DNA of 64,000 bases. It comes from Brevibacillus_H sp041920465 (lineage in GTDB: Bacteria > Bacillota > Bacilli > Brevibacillales > Brevibacillaceae). Location of the stretch: assembly GCA_041920465.1 (NCBI GenBank), contig JBHGXW010000060.1:1-64000 (forward strand). Reading direction: 5' to 3'. The position numbers and the translations under genes were made by a program. Positions 8,815-17,968 of the stretch are shown here, piece after piece (the stretch's first letter is position 1; each line of letters begins with the position of its first letter). Under the pieces are notes generated by a model. The model searched no databases and had not been told where the DNA came from. It was given only the letters and a program-made list of their open reading frames with translations.

Positions 8815-9174
8815 ATGGTAAATGTAGTAGATGATTTGGCCAAATTGGTGGTTAAGGCGGCAGAGGACAAAAAAGCGGAAAAAATCGTGGTGATGGACAT
8901 CAGCAAGTTATCCGTCATCGCTGAATATTTCATCATCTGCAACGGGAACAACGAGCGCCAGGTGCAGGCGATCGTAACGGAAATCCGTGATCAAGCACAT
9001 AAAAACGGCTACAATGTGAAAGGAATCGAAGGGGCGGAAGAGGGCCGCTGGGTTTTGATCGATTTGGGCGATGTGGTTGTGCACGTATTCCACCGGGAAG
9101 AACGTGACTTTTACAATATTGAGCGGCTATGGAGCGATGCGCCGATCGTCTCGTTTGCCGAACCGACGCCATGA
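8815..9174 (+). CDS. rsfS: Ribosome silencing factor RsfS
   Basis: The 119-residue protein binds uL14 and blocks 30S-50S joining when nutrients are short. It shows the family motifs AEYFIICNGNNERQVQAI, EGAEEGRWVLIDLGDVVVHVF and REERDFYNIERLW. AAGGAGG precedes the ATG. A 98-nt gap separates it from yqeK. The stop overlaps the ATG of the next gene as ATGA. Confidence 0.96.
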   Translation: MVNVVDDLAKLVVKAAEDKKAEKIVVMDISKLSVIAEYFIICNGNNERQVQAIVTEIRDQAHKNGYNVKGIEGAEEGRWVLIDLGDVVVHVFHREERDFYNIERLWSDAPIVSFAEPTP

Positions 9175-9917
9175 GCTCCTATACGCATTTAGCGCAAGTT
9201 TATGATTTTTTGATGCAGGATTCACCTTATGATCGCTGGCTTGAGTGGGTCGGCGATTTTTGGCGTGAACATGGACAGCCACGGACAGTGCTTGACTTGG
9301 GATGCGGAACCGGAAACATCGCTATTCCCCTTGCCAAACAGGGCCATCAAGTGGTGGGAATTGACCTGTCCAGTGAAATGCTGGCGATGGCTTTTGAGAA
9401 AGCACAGCGCGCGCAGGTTAAGGTGAAATGGCTGGAGCAGGATATGCGCACGTTAGAGGCCCCACAGGCAGACTCCGTCATCTCGTTGTGCGATTCATTC
9501 AGCTACCTGACAGAGGAGGAAGACGTTCAGCAAGCTTTCCAGCAAGTTTACGACCACCTGACACCCGGCGGATATTTCTTGTTCGACGTACATAGTCCCT
9601 ACAAAATAACACACATTTTTGGGGAAAATACCTTTACTCTTTTGGAAGAGGATATCGCTTACATCTGGAATTGTTTTTGCGATGCAGACAGACTGGAAGT
9701 GGAGCATCAGCTTACTTTTTTCATCAAACAGCCGAACGGATTGTTCCAGCGTTTGGAGGAATCTCATGTGCAGCGTGCCTATCAGCCGACCCAAATGATT
9801 CAATGGCTGCGTGAAGCCGGTTTTACGGAGATCAAGCTGACGGCCGACTTCGCCAATCTGCCCCCCAACCGGGAAAGCGAACGCCTATTTTATGCCGCTC
9901 GCCGTCCGTTAGATTGA
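9171..9917 (+). CDS. yqeM: Class I SAM-dependent methyltransferase (YqeM-like)
   Basis: This 248-residue methyltransferase has the AdoMet-binding motif I VLDLGCGTGN, the acidic motif GIDLSSEM and LEQDMRTL. The start at 9171 overlaps the rsfS stop by 4 nt (ATGA) and begins MSSYTHLAQVYDFLM, a typical family start. A more upstream ATG at 9129 would lie deep inside rsfS and is unlikely. The acceptor substrate is unknown. Position between rsfS and leuS/comER matches yqeM. Confidence 0.9.
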   Translation: MSSYTHLAQVYDFLMQDSPYDRWLEWVGDFWREHGQPRTVLDLGCGTGNIAIPLAKQGHQVVGIDLSSEMLAMAFEKAQRAQVKVKWLEQDMRTLEAPQADSVISLCDSFSYLTEEEDVQQAFQQVYDHLTPGGYFLFDVHSPYKITHIFGENTFTLLEEDIAYIWNCFCDADRLEVEHQLTFFIKQPNGLFQRLEESHVQRAYQPTQMIQWLREAGFTEIKLTADFANLPPNRESERLFYAARRPLD

Positions 9918-9942
9918 CAGCAAAGATTGATTTGTCTATAAT
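9914..9942 (+). promoter_or_regulatory. Consensus sigma-A promoter for leuS
   Basis: TTGACA (9914-9919), a 17-nt spacer and TATAAT (9937-9942) match the sigma-A consensus at every position. The -35 overlaps the stop codon of yqeM. Transcription would start near 9950 and run into the T-box leader. Confidence 0.9.
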
Positions 9943-10010
9943 CGATTTCAATGGTCGCAACATGTTTTTTTAAAGGCCAATATGCATTTTCTAATAAGAA
10001 TAAGCCAAAA

Positions 10011-10301
10011 TGCGATGACGAGGAGCAGTAAGAATAAAGATAGGTTTCAGAGAGTTGACGGCTGGTGCAAGTCAACCCGATCTTGTTCCGAACTCGCCTC
10101 CAAGCACTTCTGCAGAAGGCCCGCTTGGGCTGTGTAAGCAGAAGCGTGTATTCCACGTTACGGAATCGAAACAAGCGGGTAAATCGGATGGTCCGTTTTT
10201 TGCACATCGAGACATTGAGCCGGTTTATCAAACAGGGTGGTACCGCGGGAAAACCAACTCTCGTCCCTATCAGATCATACTGGTAGCGGCGGGAGTTTTT
10301 T
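10011..10301 (+). promoter_or_regulatory. T-box leader (leucine) controlling leuS
   Basis: A tRNA-sensing leader precedes leuS. Stem I carries an AGTA/GA-type motif (GAGCAGTAAGAA) and a GCTGGTGCAAG apical element. The likely specifier codon is CTC (Leu) at 10093-10095 in the context GAACTCGCC. The T-box sequence AGGGTGGTACCGCGG lies at 10234-10248. A 10-bp terminator stem (10256-10296) ends in TTTTTT. Uncharged leucyl-tRNA should favour the antiterminator and raise leuS expression. Confidence 0.93.
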
Positions 10302-10337
10302 ATTTTTTGCAGTTATTCGTTGAGGAGGCATTTCATC

Positions 10338-12830
10338 ATGGCAAGAGCTTACAATCCGGCAAGCATCGAAGAGAAATGGCAAAGAAAATGGCAGGAGCAA
10401 AACAGCCATAAAACCAATGAAGACAACCAAAAACCCAAATTCTACTGCTTGGAGCAGTTTCCTTATCCGTCCGGGCGGCTCCACATGGGACATATGCGCG
10501 TTTATTCCATCGGTGACATCATTGCCCGGCTGAAGCGGATGAACGGCTATCAAGTGCTGCACCCGATGGGCTGGGACGCGTTTGGTCTGCCGGCGGAGAA
10601 CGCAGCGGTCAAGTTTGGAGCGGCTCCGGCAAAATGGACCTATGAAAACATTGATTTCATGAAAAACCAATTAAACCGGCTTGGGGTTAGCATCGACTGG
10701 TCCCGCGAAGTGACCACCTGTTCTCCTGATTATTACAAGTGGACCCAATGGCTGTTCCTGCAATTTTACGAAATGGGCTTGGCATACCGCAAACGCGCTT
10801 TCGTCAACTGGTGTCCGGAATGTTCTACGGTGCTGGCCAATGAGCAGGTTATTGACGGATGCTGCTGGCGTTGCGATTCGGAAGTGACAAAGAAAGATTT
10901 GGAGCAGTGGTTCTTCCGCATCACCGATTACGCCGACCGCCTGCTCACCGACCTGGATAAACTGCCGCACTGGCCGGAAAAAGTACGCACCATGCAGAAA
11001 AACTGGATCGGAAGAAGTGAAGGGGCAAACGTGGTATTTACCATTCCTGAGCTGGATGATGCGGAAGTAACGGTATTTACTACCCGTCCTGACACGCTTT
11101 ATGGAGTAACCTACATGGTGCTGGCTCCTGAGCACAACCTTGTGGAAAGACTGATCGCAGGCAAGGAGCAGGAAGCAGAGGTTCGCGGCTTTCTTGAGCA
11201 AATGAAAAAGGAAAGCGATATTACCCGCACCGCTGCCGATGCCGAGAAACAAGGCCATTTCACCGGAGCTTACGCGAAGCATCCGCTTACCGGCGAACTA
11301 ATCCCCATCTGGGTAGCCAATTACGTGTTGCCAGATTACGGCACAGGCGCGGTTATGGGGGTTCCGGCACATGATGAGCGGGACTTCGAATTTGCCAAAA
11401 AGTACAATCTGCCGATCAAAGCGGTAATCAATCCGGAAGACCCGAACCTGCTGGTTGAGGAAGTAGGAATCGACAGCGCTTATACGGAAGACGGCACACT
11501 GATTCACTCCGGCCCGTTTGACGGAATGCCAAACCAGGATGCGATCCGTGCCATCAGCGAGCACCTGGAACAAGCGGGCAAAGGGGGGCTTGCTGTTTCC
11601 TTCCGCCTGCGCGATTGGCTGGTTTCCCGCCAACGCTATTGGGGAGCGCCGATTCCAATTGTCTACTGCGACACTTGCGGTGTTGTACCCGTTCCGAAAG
11701 AGCAGTTGCCGGTACTTCTGCCAAAAGACGTTGTGATCGACGGTAAACGTAACCCGTTAACCACTTCGGAGGCATTCCTGCATACGACTTGTCCAACTTG
11801 CCAAGGCCCGGCGACACGCGAAACGGACACGATGGACACGTTCATTGACTCTTCCTGGTATTATCTGCGCTATACGGATTCAAGGAATGAACAGCTTCCA
11901 TTCGCAAAAGAAAATGTCGACAAGTGGCTGCAAGTGGATGAATATATCGGCGGAATTGAGCACGCCATTTTGCACCTTTTGTATTCCCGATTCTTTACCA
12001 AGGTGCTGTACGATGCGGGAATGGTATCTTACGATGAGCCGTTCCGCAGTTTGTTAACGCAAGGCATGGTGCTAAAAGACGGTGCCAAAATGTCCAAATC
12101 AAAAGGCAACGTGGTCAGCCCGGATGAGATGATCGAGAAGTATGGTGCTGATACCGTCCGCCTGTTCATTCTGTTTGCCGCACCGCCGGAACGTGACCTT
12201 GATTGGACAGACACCGGCGTAGAAGGAAGTTTCCGCTTCTTGAACCGTGTATGGCGCTTGATCGACAGCTATACCGAGCAAGCTGCGAACACAGCTCAGA
12301 CACATACAGCATCCAACGCTCAGCCGAACCTAACCGATGACGCAGCCAAGGAATTGTACCGGATGACCCATTACGCGATCAAAAAAGTAACGGAGGACAT
12401 CGGCGAGCGCTACACCTTCAACACGGCAATCAGTACGATTATGGAGTTGGTTAACAAGCTATATGCTTATCCTGCCGATGCGGACCGGGCAACTTACAGA
12501 TTTGCAATTGAAACGCTGATTGTCCTCTTGGCGCCAATTACTCCGCATATCGCGGCCGAATTGTGGGAGATGATCGGCAAAACATCTTCCGTTCACGAAG
12601 AGAATTGGCCTGTGTACGACCCAAAAGCACTTGTCACGGATGAAGTGGAGATCGTCATTCAGCTAAACGGCAAGGTTCGTGACAAACTGGTGGTAGCAAA
12701 TGGCCTGAGCAAAGAGGAATTGGAGCAAGTCGTGATAAACCACGAAAAAGCAAAAGCGTTGATTGAGGGGAAAACGATCCGCAAAGTTGTGGCCGTTCCC
12801 GGCAAATTGGTAAACATTGTTGCAGGATAA
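10338..12830 (+). CDS. leuS: Leucyl-tRNA synthetase
   Basis: This 830-residue class I synthetase charges tRNA-Leu. It shows the HIGH-type motif PYPSGRLHMGH near residue 42, an editing domain with TTRPDT and a KMSKS loop (AKMSKSKGN near residue 583). The C-terminal domain ends in the family pattern KVVAVPGKLVNIV. GAGGAGG ends 9 nt before the chosen ATG. An in-frame TTG at 10320 lies before this SD and is not used. Expression is controlled by the T-box upstream. Confidence 0.98.
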   Translation: MARAYNPASIEEKWQRKWQEQNSHKTNEDNQKPKFYCLEQFPYPSGRLHMGHMRVYSIGDIIARLKRMNGYQVLHPMGWDAFGLPAENAAVKFGAAPAKWTYENIDFMKNQLNRLGVSIDWSREVTTCSPDYYKWTQWLFLQFYEMGLAYRKRAFVNWCPECSTVLANEQVIDGCCWRCDSEVTKKDLEQWFFRITDYADRLLTDLDKLPHWPEKVRTMQKNWIGRSEGANVVFTIPELDDAEVTVFTTRPDTLYGVTYMVLAPEHNLVERLIAGKEQEAEVRGFLEQMKKESDITRTAADAEKQGHFTGAYAKHPLTGELIPIWVANYVLPDYGTGAVMGVPAHDERDFEFAKKYNLPIKAVINPEDPNLLVEEVGIDSAYTEDGTLIHSGPFDGMPNQDAIRAISEHLEQAGKGGLAVSFRLRDWLVSRQRYWGAPIPIVYCDTCGVVPVPKEQLPVLLPKDVVIDGKRNPLTTSEAFLHTTCPTCQGPATRETDTMDTFIDSSWYYLRYTDSRNEQLPFAKENVDKWLQVDEYIGGIEHAILHLLYSRFFTKVLYDAGMVSYDEPFRSLLTQGMVLKDGAKMSKSKGNVVSPDEMIEKYGADTVRLFILFAAPPERDLDWTDTGVEGSFRFLNRVWRLIDSYTEQAANTAQTHTASNAQPNLTDDAAKELYRMTHYAIKKVTEDIGERYTFNTAISTIMELVNKLYAYPADADRATYRFAIETLIVLLAPITPHIAAELWEMIGKTSSVHEENWPVYDPKALVTDEVEIVIQLNGKVRDKLVVANGLSKEELEQVVINHEKAKALIEGKTIRKVVAVPGKLVNIVAG

Positions 12831-12861
12831 ACCTTTCTTGATGTTCTTTCCTGAAATGAAA

Positions 12862-12895
12862 GGCTCACGTTGCATCAACGGCGTGAGTCTTTTTG
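12862..12895 (+). terminator. Intrinsic terminator after leuS
   Basis: GGCTCACG and CGTGAGTC pair around a 12-nt loop, followed by TTTTT. It sits between the convergent leuS and comER. Confidence 0.82.
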
Positions 12896-12984
12896 CTTCT
12901 TTTTGCGGCATGCTCCTTGATCCGGTCGTCAATCTCAAGCATTTGCTAGAATCGGCGAACCGGGGGGGTTTGAATCGGTGGATG

Positions 12985-13806
12985 CTACGCAAACAAATGG
13001 TGGTGCATCTCCTGTTTGTCTTCAGCAAATTTGGCATGAGTGCGGCGGAACACTTCTTCAAATACTCCCGGGATCTCTTCCCTTAAAGCAGTTAAACCTT
13101 CCCCTGTTATGCCCCCCGGTACGCAAACCCTGGCTTGCAGGGCAGGGAGCGAAAAAATATCCTGTTTTAACAGATCAGCCATCCCGATAAACATTTTGGT
13201 AGTCAGAAAAGCAGCGGCTTCCGGGGAGATTTTATAATGCTGAACGGCTGAGTCAATCATCTGCTGCAAGATATAACTGATAAATGCGGGACCGCAGCTG
13301 CTGATGTCGGAAGCAATCCGCAGAAGAGCGGGTTCCACTTCAATCGGGTGTGCAATATGGGAAACAAGAGAGAGCAAGGATTGTCTCATACCTTCTGTTA
13401 TCCTGGTTCCGAATTCGACCAACGCCAATCCGCTGCATGCGGCATTTGTAATGCTTGGCACAATCCGGGCCACAGGACAGGAAACAAGCTGTTCCAGATC
13501 ATGCAAATCGATTGGGCTGGTGATCGTAACCAGAATCTGTCCAGGTTTTATGAAAGGCTGGATTTGATCAAGAACTTGCCGGTATTCAAGCGGTTTAATA
13601 CAGAGAAAGACAAGCTGGCAATTTTCTACGACAGCCACGCTACTCTCCCCAACGGTTAAACCGGGAAACTCTTGAGCCAGTGATACAGCTTTAGAGGGAG
13701 TACGATTTTGTGCGATGATTTGTTTAGGGGAGAGGGCGCAGGAAGTAATGAAAGAACGGATCAGAATGCTGCCCATACTGCCCGTACCTATAAATCCAAC
13801 TTGCAT
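12985..13806 (-). CDS. comER: ComER, pyrroline-5-carboxylate reductase family
   Basis: The 273-residue protein has the N-terminal NAD(P)-binding motif GFIGTGSMG and the P5CR-type C-terminal segment VPGGITGEGLTAL. It resembles the late-competence locus protein ComER more than a biosynthetic ProC, which is supported by its place between yqeM/leuS and comEA. In B. subtilis comER is divergent from comEA. Here both are on the minus strand and are separated by a transporter operon. The role of ComER in competence is not established. ProC-like activity cannot be excluded. Confidence 0.82.
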   Translation of the reverse strand: MQVGFIGTGSMGSILIRSFITSCALSPKQIIAQNRTPSKAVSLAQEFPGLTVGESSVAVVENCQLVFLCIKPLEYRQVLDQIQPFIKPGQILVTITSPIDLHDLEQLVSCPVARIVPSITNAACSGLALVEFGTRITEGMRQSLLSLVSHIAHPIEVEPALLRIASDISSCGPAFISYILQQMIDSAVQHYKISPEAAAFLTTKMFIGMADLLKQDIFSLPALQARVCVPGGITGEGLTALREEIPGVFEEVFRRTHAKFAEDKQEMHHHLFA

Positions 13807-13973
13807 ATGTTATCCCTCCAACGTCATAATCTATTTTTAACCATATGAAAATGAAGCATGGCTCATGACCGACGATTTTCTGTTTGTTTCCTGACACTTG
13901 AAAGCGAACCAAGGCGATCATTACAGAAAGAGAAGGGAAGCGGCTTATAAAAATATTTTAAATAAAAGGAATA

Positions 13974-14002
13974 TTGATAAAATTTTGTATTTAGTATACA
14001 TT
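13974..14002 (+). promoter_or_regulatory. Possible sigma-A promoter of the symporter operon
   Basis: TTGATA (13974-13979), a 17-nt spacer and TACATT (13997-14002) lie in the AT-rich stretch between comER and the DUF485 gene. TATACA at 13995 is an alternative -10 with shorter spacing. The match is weak. The 384-bp gap 13807-14190 holds this, the cre-like site and an SD, and no other gene was seen in it. Confidence 0.35.
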
Positions 14003-14033
14003 ACATGTGAGAGGATGGTAGGACATACATAAT

Positions 14034-14047
14034 TGTAAGCGCAAACA
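14034..14047 (+). promoter_or_regulatory. Putative cre (CcpA) site upstream of the acetate-type symporter operon
   Basis: TGTAAGCGCAAACA matches the catabolite-responsive element consensus TGWAANCGNTNWCA at every constrained position except one. It lies about 145 nt before the DUF485 gene and downstream of the candidate promoter, where CcpA would block transcription. Glucose repression of acetate uptake is a plausible inference. Confidence 0.55.
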
Positions 14048-14190
14048 TAACTAAATGTGGAGAAACCTTCCATTCGAATCAAGGGGGTGAATACGGGTTT
14101 ATAAATAAACATTTAAATGCAAGTCTCTAACATTTAGTTATCAATCGTCCCTCAAGACTGTCCGCATCAAATATCCAGGAGGGGATTCTA

Positions 14191-14508
14191 TTGATCAAAA
14201 AGGATTGGAAGAGCATCGAGCAATCTTCTTCATTTCAGGAATTAATCCGTCAAAAGAAGGCATTTATCATTCCCGCCACGATATTTTTTATTATTTTCTA
14301 CTTCACCCTTCCCATTTTGACCGGCTACACGACCGTGCTTAACGGCAAAGCGATTGGAGTAATCAACTGGGCATACGTATATGCCTTCGCCCAATTTGCC
14401 ATGACCTGGATTCTCTGCCACATGTATATGAACAAGGCAAATAAATTCGACAAAATCGTCGAGGAAGTGAAGAAGTCGGCAGCAGAGAAAGGAGTGAAGG
14501 CAGGATGA
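14191..14508 (+). CDS. DUF485 membrane protein, symporter partner
   Basis: This 105-residue DUF485 (YjcH-like) protein has two predicted membrane helices (AFIIPATIFFIIFYFTLPIL and the segment around INWAYVYAFAQFAMTWIL). DUF485 genes regularly precede ActP-type acetate symporters. It starts at TTG with AGGAGGGG at 14177-14184. The stop overlaps the ATG of the symporter gene (ATGA), so the two are translationally coupled. Confidence 0.9.
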   Translation: MIKKDWKSIEQSSSFQELIRQKKAFIIPATIFFIIFYFTLPILTGYTTVLNGKAIGVINWAYVYAFAQFAMTWILCHMYMNKANKFDKIVEEVKKSAAEKGVKAG

Positions 14509-16022
14509 ATGGAACCGCGTTTACATTTTTTATGGGAATCATAATTCTCACTCTTCTAATTACGTATTGGGCAGCAAAGCGCAACAAGTCGACAAGCGAG
14601 TTCTATGTGGCGGGGGGCAACATAACCGGTTGGCAGAATGGACTTGCAATTGCCGGTGACTATATGTCCGCAGCATCATTTCTCGGTATTGCCGGAGCGA
14701 TTGCTTTAAACGGCTTTAGCGGTTTCTTCTACTCCATCGGTTATCTGGTCGCCTATCTGGTTGTGTTGCTGTTGGTGGCTGAACCTCTTCGCAACCTCGG
14801 AAAATACACCATGGCTGACATGATTGCTGCCCGCTTTAACGCCAAAGCAATCCGTTCTACTGCCGCACTGAATACCCTCGCCATCAGCACCTTCTACATG
14901 ATCGCCCAGCTCGTCGGCGCCGGTGCCATTATCAAGCTTTTGCTTGGTATTGATTATTCTGTTGCTATTATCATCATTGGTATCTTGATGACAATTTACG
15001 TGGTTGCAGGCGGAATGCTCGCCACTACATGGGTACAGATTGTCAAAGCAGTTCTTTTAATGGGAGGCACCATTGCCCTTTCCTTAATGGTACTTGCTCA
15101 TTTTAACTTTAATCCGGTTGAATTGTTTAACCAGGTTGCTGCCAAGGTCGGGGAAAAAGCGGTTGAACCTCCTGCTCCAACCACCTTCGCCGCAGGCATC
15201 GACGTGGTCTCCCTGAACATCGCCTTGGTGCTTGGCACAGCAGGCTTGCCGCACATTCTCATTCGTTTCTTGTCCGTGCCTAATGCAGTAACAGCTCGAA
15301 AGTCCATTGTAGTCGCCACATGGATTATTGGTCTCTTCTACTTGATGACTCCGATCCTTGGCTATGGAGCTGCCTATTTCGTCGGCCAGGAAGCAATCAA
15401 AACGGCCAACAAAGCCGGAAATCTGGCTGCTCCGCAACTGGCTGAATTCCTGGGAGGAAACATCTTCCTGGCCTTCATCTCAGCCGTTGCGTTCGCCACC
15501 ATTCTAGCTGTAGTTGCAGGGCTGGTAATTTCGGCAGCCAGTGCATTCGCACACGATTTCTACTCCAACGTACTCCGTCATGGGAAAGCAACCGAACAAG
15601 AGCAGATGAAAGCAGCACGTTGGGCTTCTGTCGGAATTGCCTTGTTCTCCATTTTGCTTGCACTGGGAGCCAAAAACTTCAACGTATCGTACCTTGTCGC
15701 ACTTGCTTTCTGCGTTGCTGCAAGTTCCAATTTGCCAGTCATTCTCTTGACGATCTTCTGGAAGAAGTTTAATACGAAGGGCGCAGTAGCCGGCATGCTG
15801 ACAGGCCTGATCGGTTCTGTCGGTCTGATCCTTCTTAGTCCGAATGTAATGGGAGATGCTGCGATCTTCCCGCTAAAGAGTCCTGCGATCATTTCCGTGC
15901 CGCTCGGTTTCTTGGCTTGCTACCTGGGAACGGTCATGGGAGGCGGAGCGAGTGAAGAGGACGAAGAGAAATATACCGAAATCTTCGTTCAAGCCAATAC
16001 CGGCATCAAACAGGTAGGCTAA
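14505..16022 (+). CDS. Sodium:solute symporter, cation/acetate (ActP-like)
   Basis: The 505-residue polytopic membrane protein belongs to the solute:sodium symporter family. It shows the family motifs FYVAGGNITGWQNGLAIAGD, YMSAASFLG and GLPHILIRF, typical of ActP-type carriers for acetate or other short monocarboxylates. It has about 13 hydrophobic segments and a charged C-terminal tail (SEEDEEKYTEIF). Coupling to the DUF485 gene supports the acetate-type assignment. Exact substrate is inferred. Confidence 0.92.
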   Translation: MNGTAFTFFMGIIILTLLITYWAAKRNKSTSEFYVAGGNITGWQNGLAIAGDYMSAASFLGIAGAIALNGFSGFFYSIGYLVAYLVVLLLVAEPLRNLGKYTMADMIAARFNAKAIRSTAALNTLAISTFYMIAQLVGAGAIIKLLLGIDYSVAIIIIGILMTIYVVAGGMLATTWVQIVKAVLLMGGTIALSLMVLAHFNFNPVELFNQVAAKVGEKAVEPPAPTTFAAGIDVVSLNIALVLGTAGLPHILIRFLSVPNAVTARKSIVVATWIIGLFYLMTPILGYGAAYFVGQEAIKTANKAGNLAAPQLAEFLGGNIFLAFISAVAFATILAVVAGLVISAASAFAHDFYSNVLRHGKATEQEQMKAARWASVGIALFSILLALGAKNFNVSYLVALAFCVAASSNLPVILLTIFWKKFNTKGAVAGMLTGLIGSVGLILLSPNVMGDAAIFPLKSPAIISVPLGFLACYLGTVMGGGASEEDEEKYTEIFVQANTGIKQVG

Positions 16023-16047
16023 TCTGCCAATGGCTTAAAAAATGATG

Positions 16048-16083
16048 GCTCTCGTAACGTCTGCGTTGCGAGGGCTTCTTTTT
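16048..16083 (+). terminator. Terminator between the symporter gene and comEA
   Basis: GCTCTCGTAACG and CGTTGCGAGGGC form a 12-bp stem with a 4-nt loop, followed by a T-rich tract. It lies between convergent genes, and the plus-strand T tract fits the symporter gene. Confidence 0.82.
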
Positions 16084-16090
16084 GCTTTCA

Positions 16091-16804
16091 TTATTGGAGC
16101 GAGATTTTTTCCTTGATCTTCTCGTACAGTTTTTCCCCGATTCCGCCAACCTCTTGAAGCTGCTCAATGGAGCGGAATCCACCCTGTTTCTCCCGATAGC
16201 TCAGGATCGCTTTCGCGCGGGTTTCCCCGATCCCCGGCAGCGTCATCAATTGTTCCAGGGTTGCCTGATTAATGTTTACTTTGGTTTCTGCTGCTGGTAC
16301 TACGGAAGCGGCTCGTCGGTCGGTAGCAGCGGTTTCACTGTCCGTTTGATTCAAAGGCAGAGGAAAGACAGCTTTATCCGATTGGGCCGGAATCCATACG
16401 ATCATTCCGTCTACCAGTGTTTGAGCCAGATTAACACGGTTCAGATCGGCATTGGGAAGGAGTCCGCCCGCTCTTTGCAGGATGTCATTCACACGTTCAT
16501 TGTCTGCAAACGAGTAAAGACCGGGTTTTTTTACCGCACCCTTCAGATCAACGTATTGCTGTTTTTGCGCGAAGGGGTCAGACTGCTTTCGCACAACCTG
16601 CTTGTCCTCCGCCTGCCGAGAGGGGGTAAGAGAAAGGGGTTCGGCAGTCTTTTCACTTTCCGAAGCATAGACGGCTGTTTGAAAGGGAGCGGATGGGCCA
16701 ATTTCCGTCGCTCCCGGATACAGGATGAAGCTAATGGTGAGGAACAAAGAGATACCCAAGATGACGATGAATGTACGGTAGCGCTCCCATAAATTATACA
16801 ACAT
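16091..16804 (-). CDS. comEA: ComEA, competence DNA receptor
   Basis: The 237-residue protein binds incoming double-stranded DNA at the cell surface during transformation. It has one N-terminal membrane helix (FIVILGISLFLTISFILYP, about residues 12-30), a linker, an SLBB domain (YVDLKGAVKKPGLYSF onward, about 87-145) and a C-terminal double helix-hairpin-helix (NINQATLEQLMTLPGIG, about 175-235). All ComEA modules are present. It is separated from comEB and comEC by asnB and a phosphotriesterase-family gene, unlike the B. subtilis comE operon. Confidence 0.95.
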   Translation of the reverse strand: MLYNLWERYRTFIVILGISLFLTISFILYPGATEIGPSAPFQTAVYASESEKTAEPLSLTPSRQAEDKQVVRKQSDPFAQKQQYVDLKGAVKKPGLYSFADNERVNDILQRAGGLLPNADLNRVNLAQTLVDGMIVWIPAQSDKAVFPLPLNQTDSETAATDRRAASVVPAAETKVNINQATLEQLMTLPGIGETRAKAILSYREKQGGFRSIEQLQEVGGIGEKLYEKIKEKISLQ

Positions 16805-16960
16805 GGTAAATCCCTCCGATTCTCTTCGTTACGATTTACCGCAATCGTAGAAAAAGACAGAGCCAAGTGCAAATATACTGCAAGACCACTCATCATCATA
16901 CAATCCCTACAATATAATCATAATACAGAATAATCAGAAAAATAAAAAATGGGAGGATGT

Positions 16961-17950
16961 ATGCTGAGAATGGTAAATGCCGTTTGTGGTAGTGTTCAAG
17001 CGGATCAACTAGGGAAAACCTTGATTCACGAGCATTTTCAGTTTGGCTATCCCGGGTTTCATGGAGATCTTACGATTGGTCAATATAATCGAGAGGAAGC
17101 GTTAAAAATCGGCCTTGATGTGGCGGAACGCTTAAAAATATTTGGTGTCCAAACAGTGGTCGATCCTACTCCAAATGAATGTGGAAGGGATCCGGAACTC
17201 CTGAAAGAAATATCAGAAAGATCGGGAATTAACATTATCTGTGCCACTGGATACTATCATGAAGGGGATTCGGCAACTGCCTATTGGAACTTGCGGCATG
17301 CATTTGGGGATGCTGAAACCGAAATATATGAAATGTATATGAAGGAGATAACCGAAGGAATTGGGAATACGGGAATTAAAGCTGGAGTAATCAAACTTGC
17401 CTCAAGCAAGGACAATATTACGGAGTATGAACAAAGGTTTTTTAAAGCAGCAGCAAAAGCTCAGCGTGATACAGGAGTAACGATTATCACCCATACACAA
17501 GAAGGGACGATGGGACCCGAGCAGGCTGAGCTCCTTATCTCACAAGGAGCTGATCCCAATCGAATCGTAATTGGTCATATGTGCGGCAGTACCGACATCG
17601 CCTATCATCTACGTACTTTGGAAAAAGGAGTTTACATAGCTTTTGACAGATTTGGTCTGCAAGGACTCGTCGGCACACCATTGGATCATATGAGAGAAAC
17701 GGTTCTGGTTGGTTTAATCGGAATGGGATATGGAAAGAAACTGCTGCTCTCTCATGATACGGTCAATTGCTGGCTTGGAAGACCACCTGTTATCCCGGAA
17801 GCAGCTTTACCGGCAGTAGCGTGTTGGCATCCAACGCATATCTTCGAAAATGTAATTCCCACTTTGCTCCAAGCCGGAGTAAGTGAAGAACAAATTCAAA
17901 CGATCATGGTAGACAATCCACAAAATGTTTTCGGTGCCGCAGATCTTTAA
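16961..17950 (+). CDS. Phosphotriesterase family metal-dependent hydrolase
   Basis: This roughly 330-residue TIM-barrel protein keeps all metal ligands of the phosphotriesterase/lactonase family: HEH in LIHEHF, the carboxylatable Lys in GVIKLAS, His in IITHTQEG and IVIGHM, and Asp in LLSHDT. Members include lactonases, amidases and paraoxonases, so the substrate is open. The start is uncertain. GGGAGG at 16951-16956 favours ATG 16961 or 16970 over ATG 16949, which has no SD. The coding sequence is visibly more A/T-rich than its neighbours, which suggests later acquisition. It sits alone between comEA and asnB. Confidence 0.87.
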   Translation: MLRMVNAVCGSVQADQLGKTLIHEHFQFGYPGFHGDLTIGQYNREEALKIGLDVAERLKIFGVQTVVDPTPNECGRDPELLKEISERSGINIICATGYYHEGDSATAYWNLRHAFGDAETEIYEMYMKEITEGIGNTGIKAGVIKLASSKDNITEYEQRFFKAAAKAQRDTGVTIITHTQEGTMGPEQAELLISQGADPNRIVIGHMCGSTDIAYHLRTLEKGVYIAFDRFGLQGLVGTPLDHMRETVLVGLIGMGYGKKLLLSHDTVNCWLGRPPVIPEAALPAVACWHPTHIFENVIPTLLQAGVSEEQIQTIMVDNPQNVFGAADL

Positions 17951-17968
17951 GCCTCCTGTGCTCCGATT

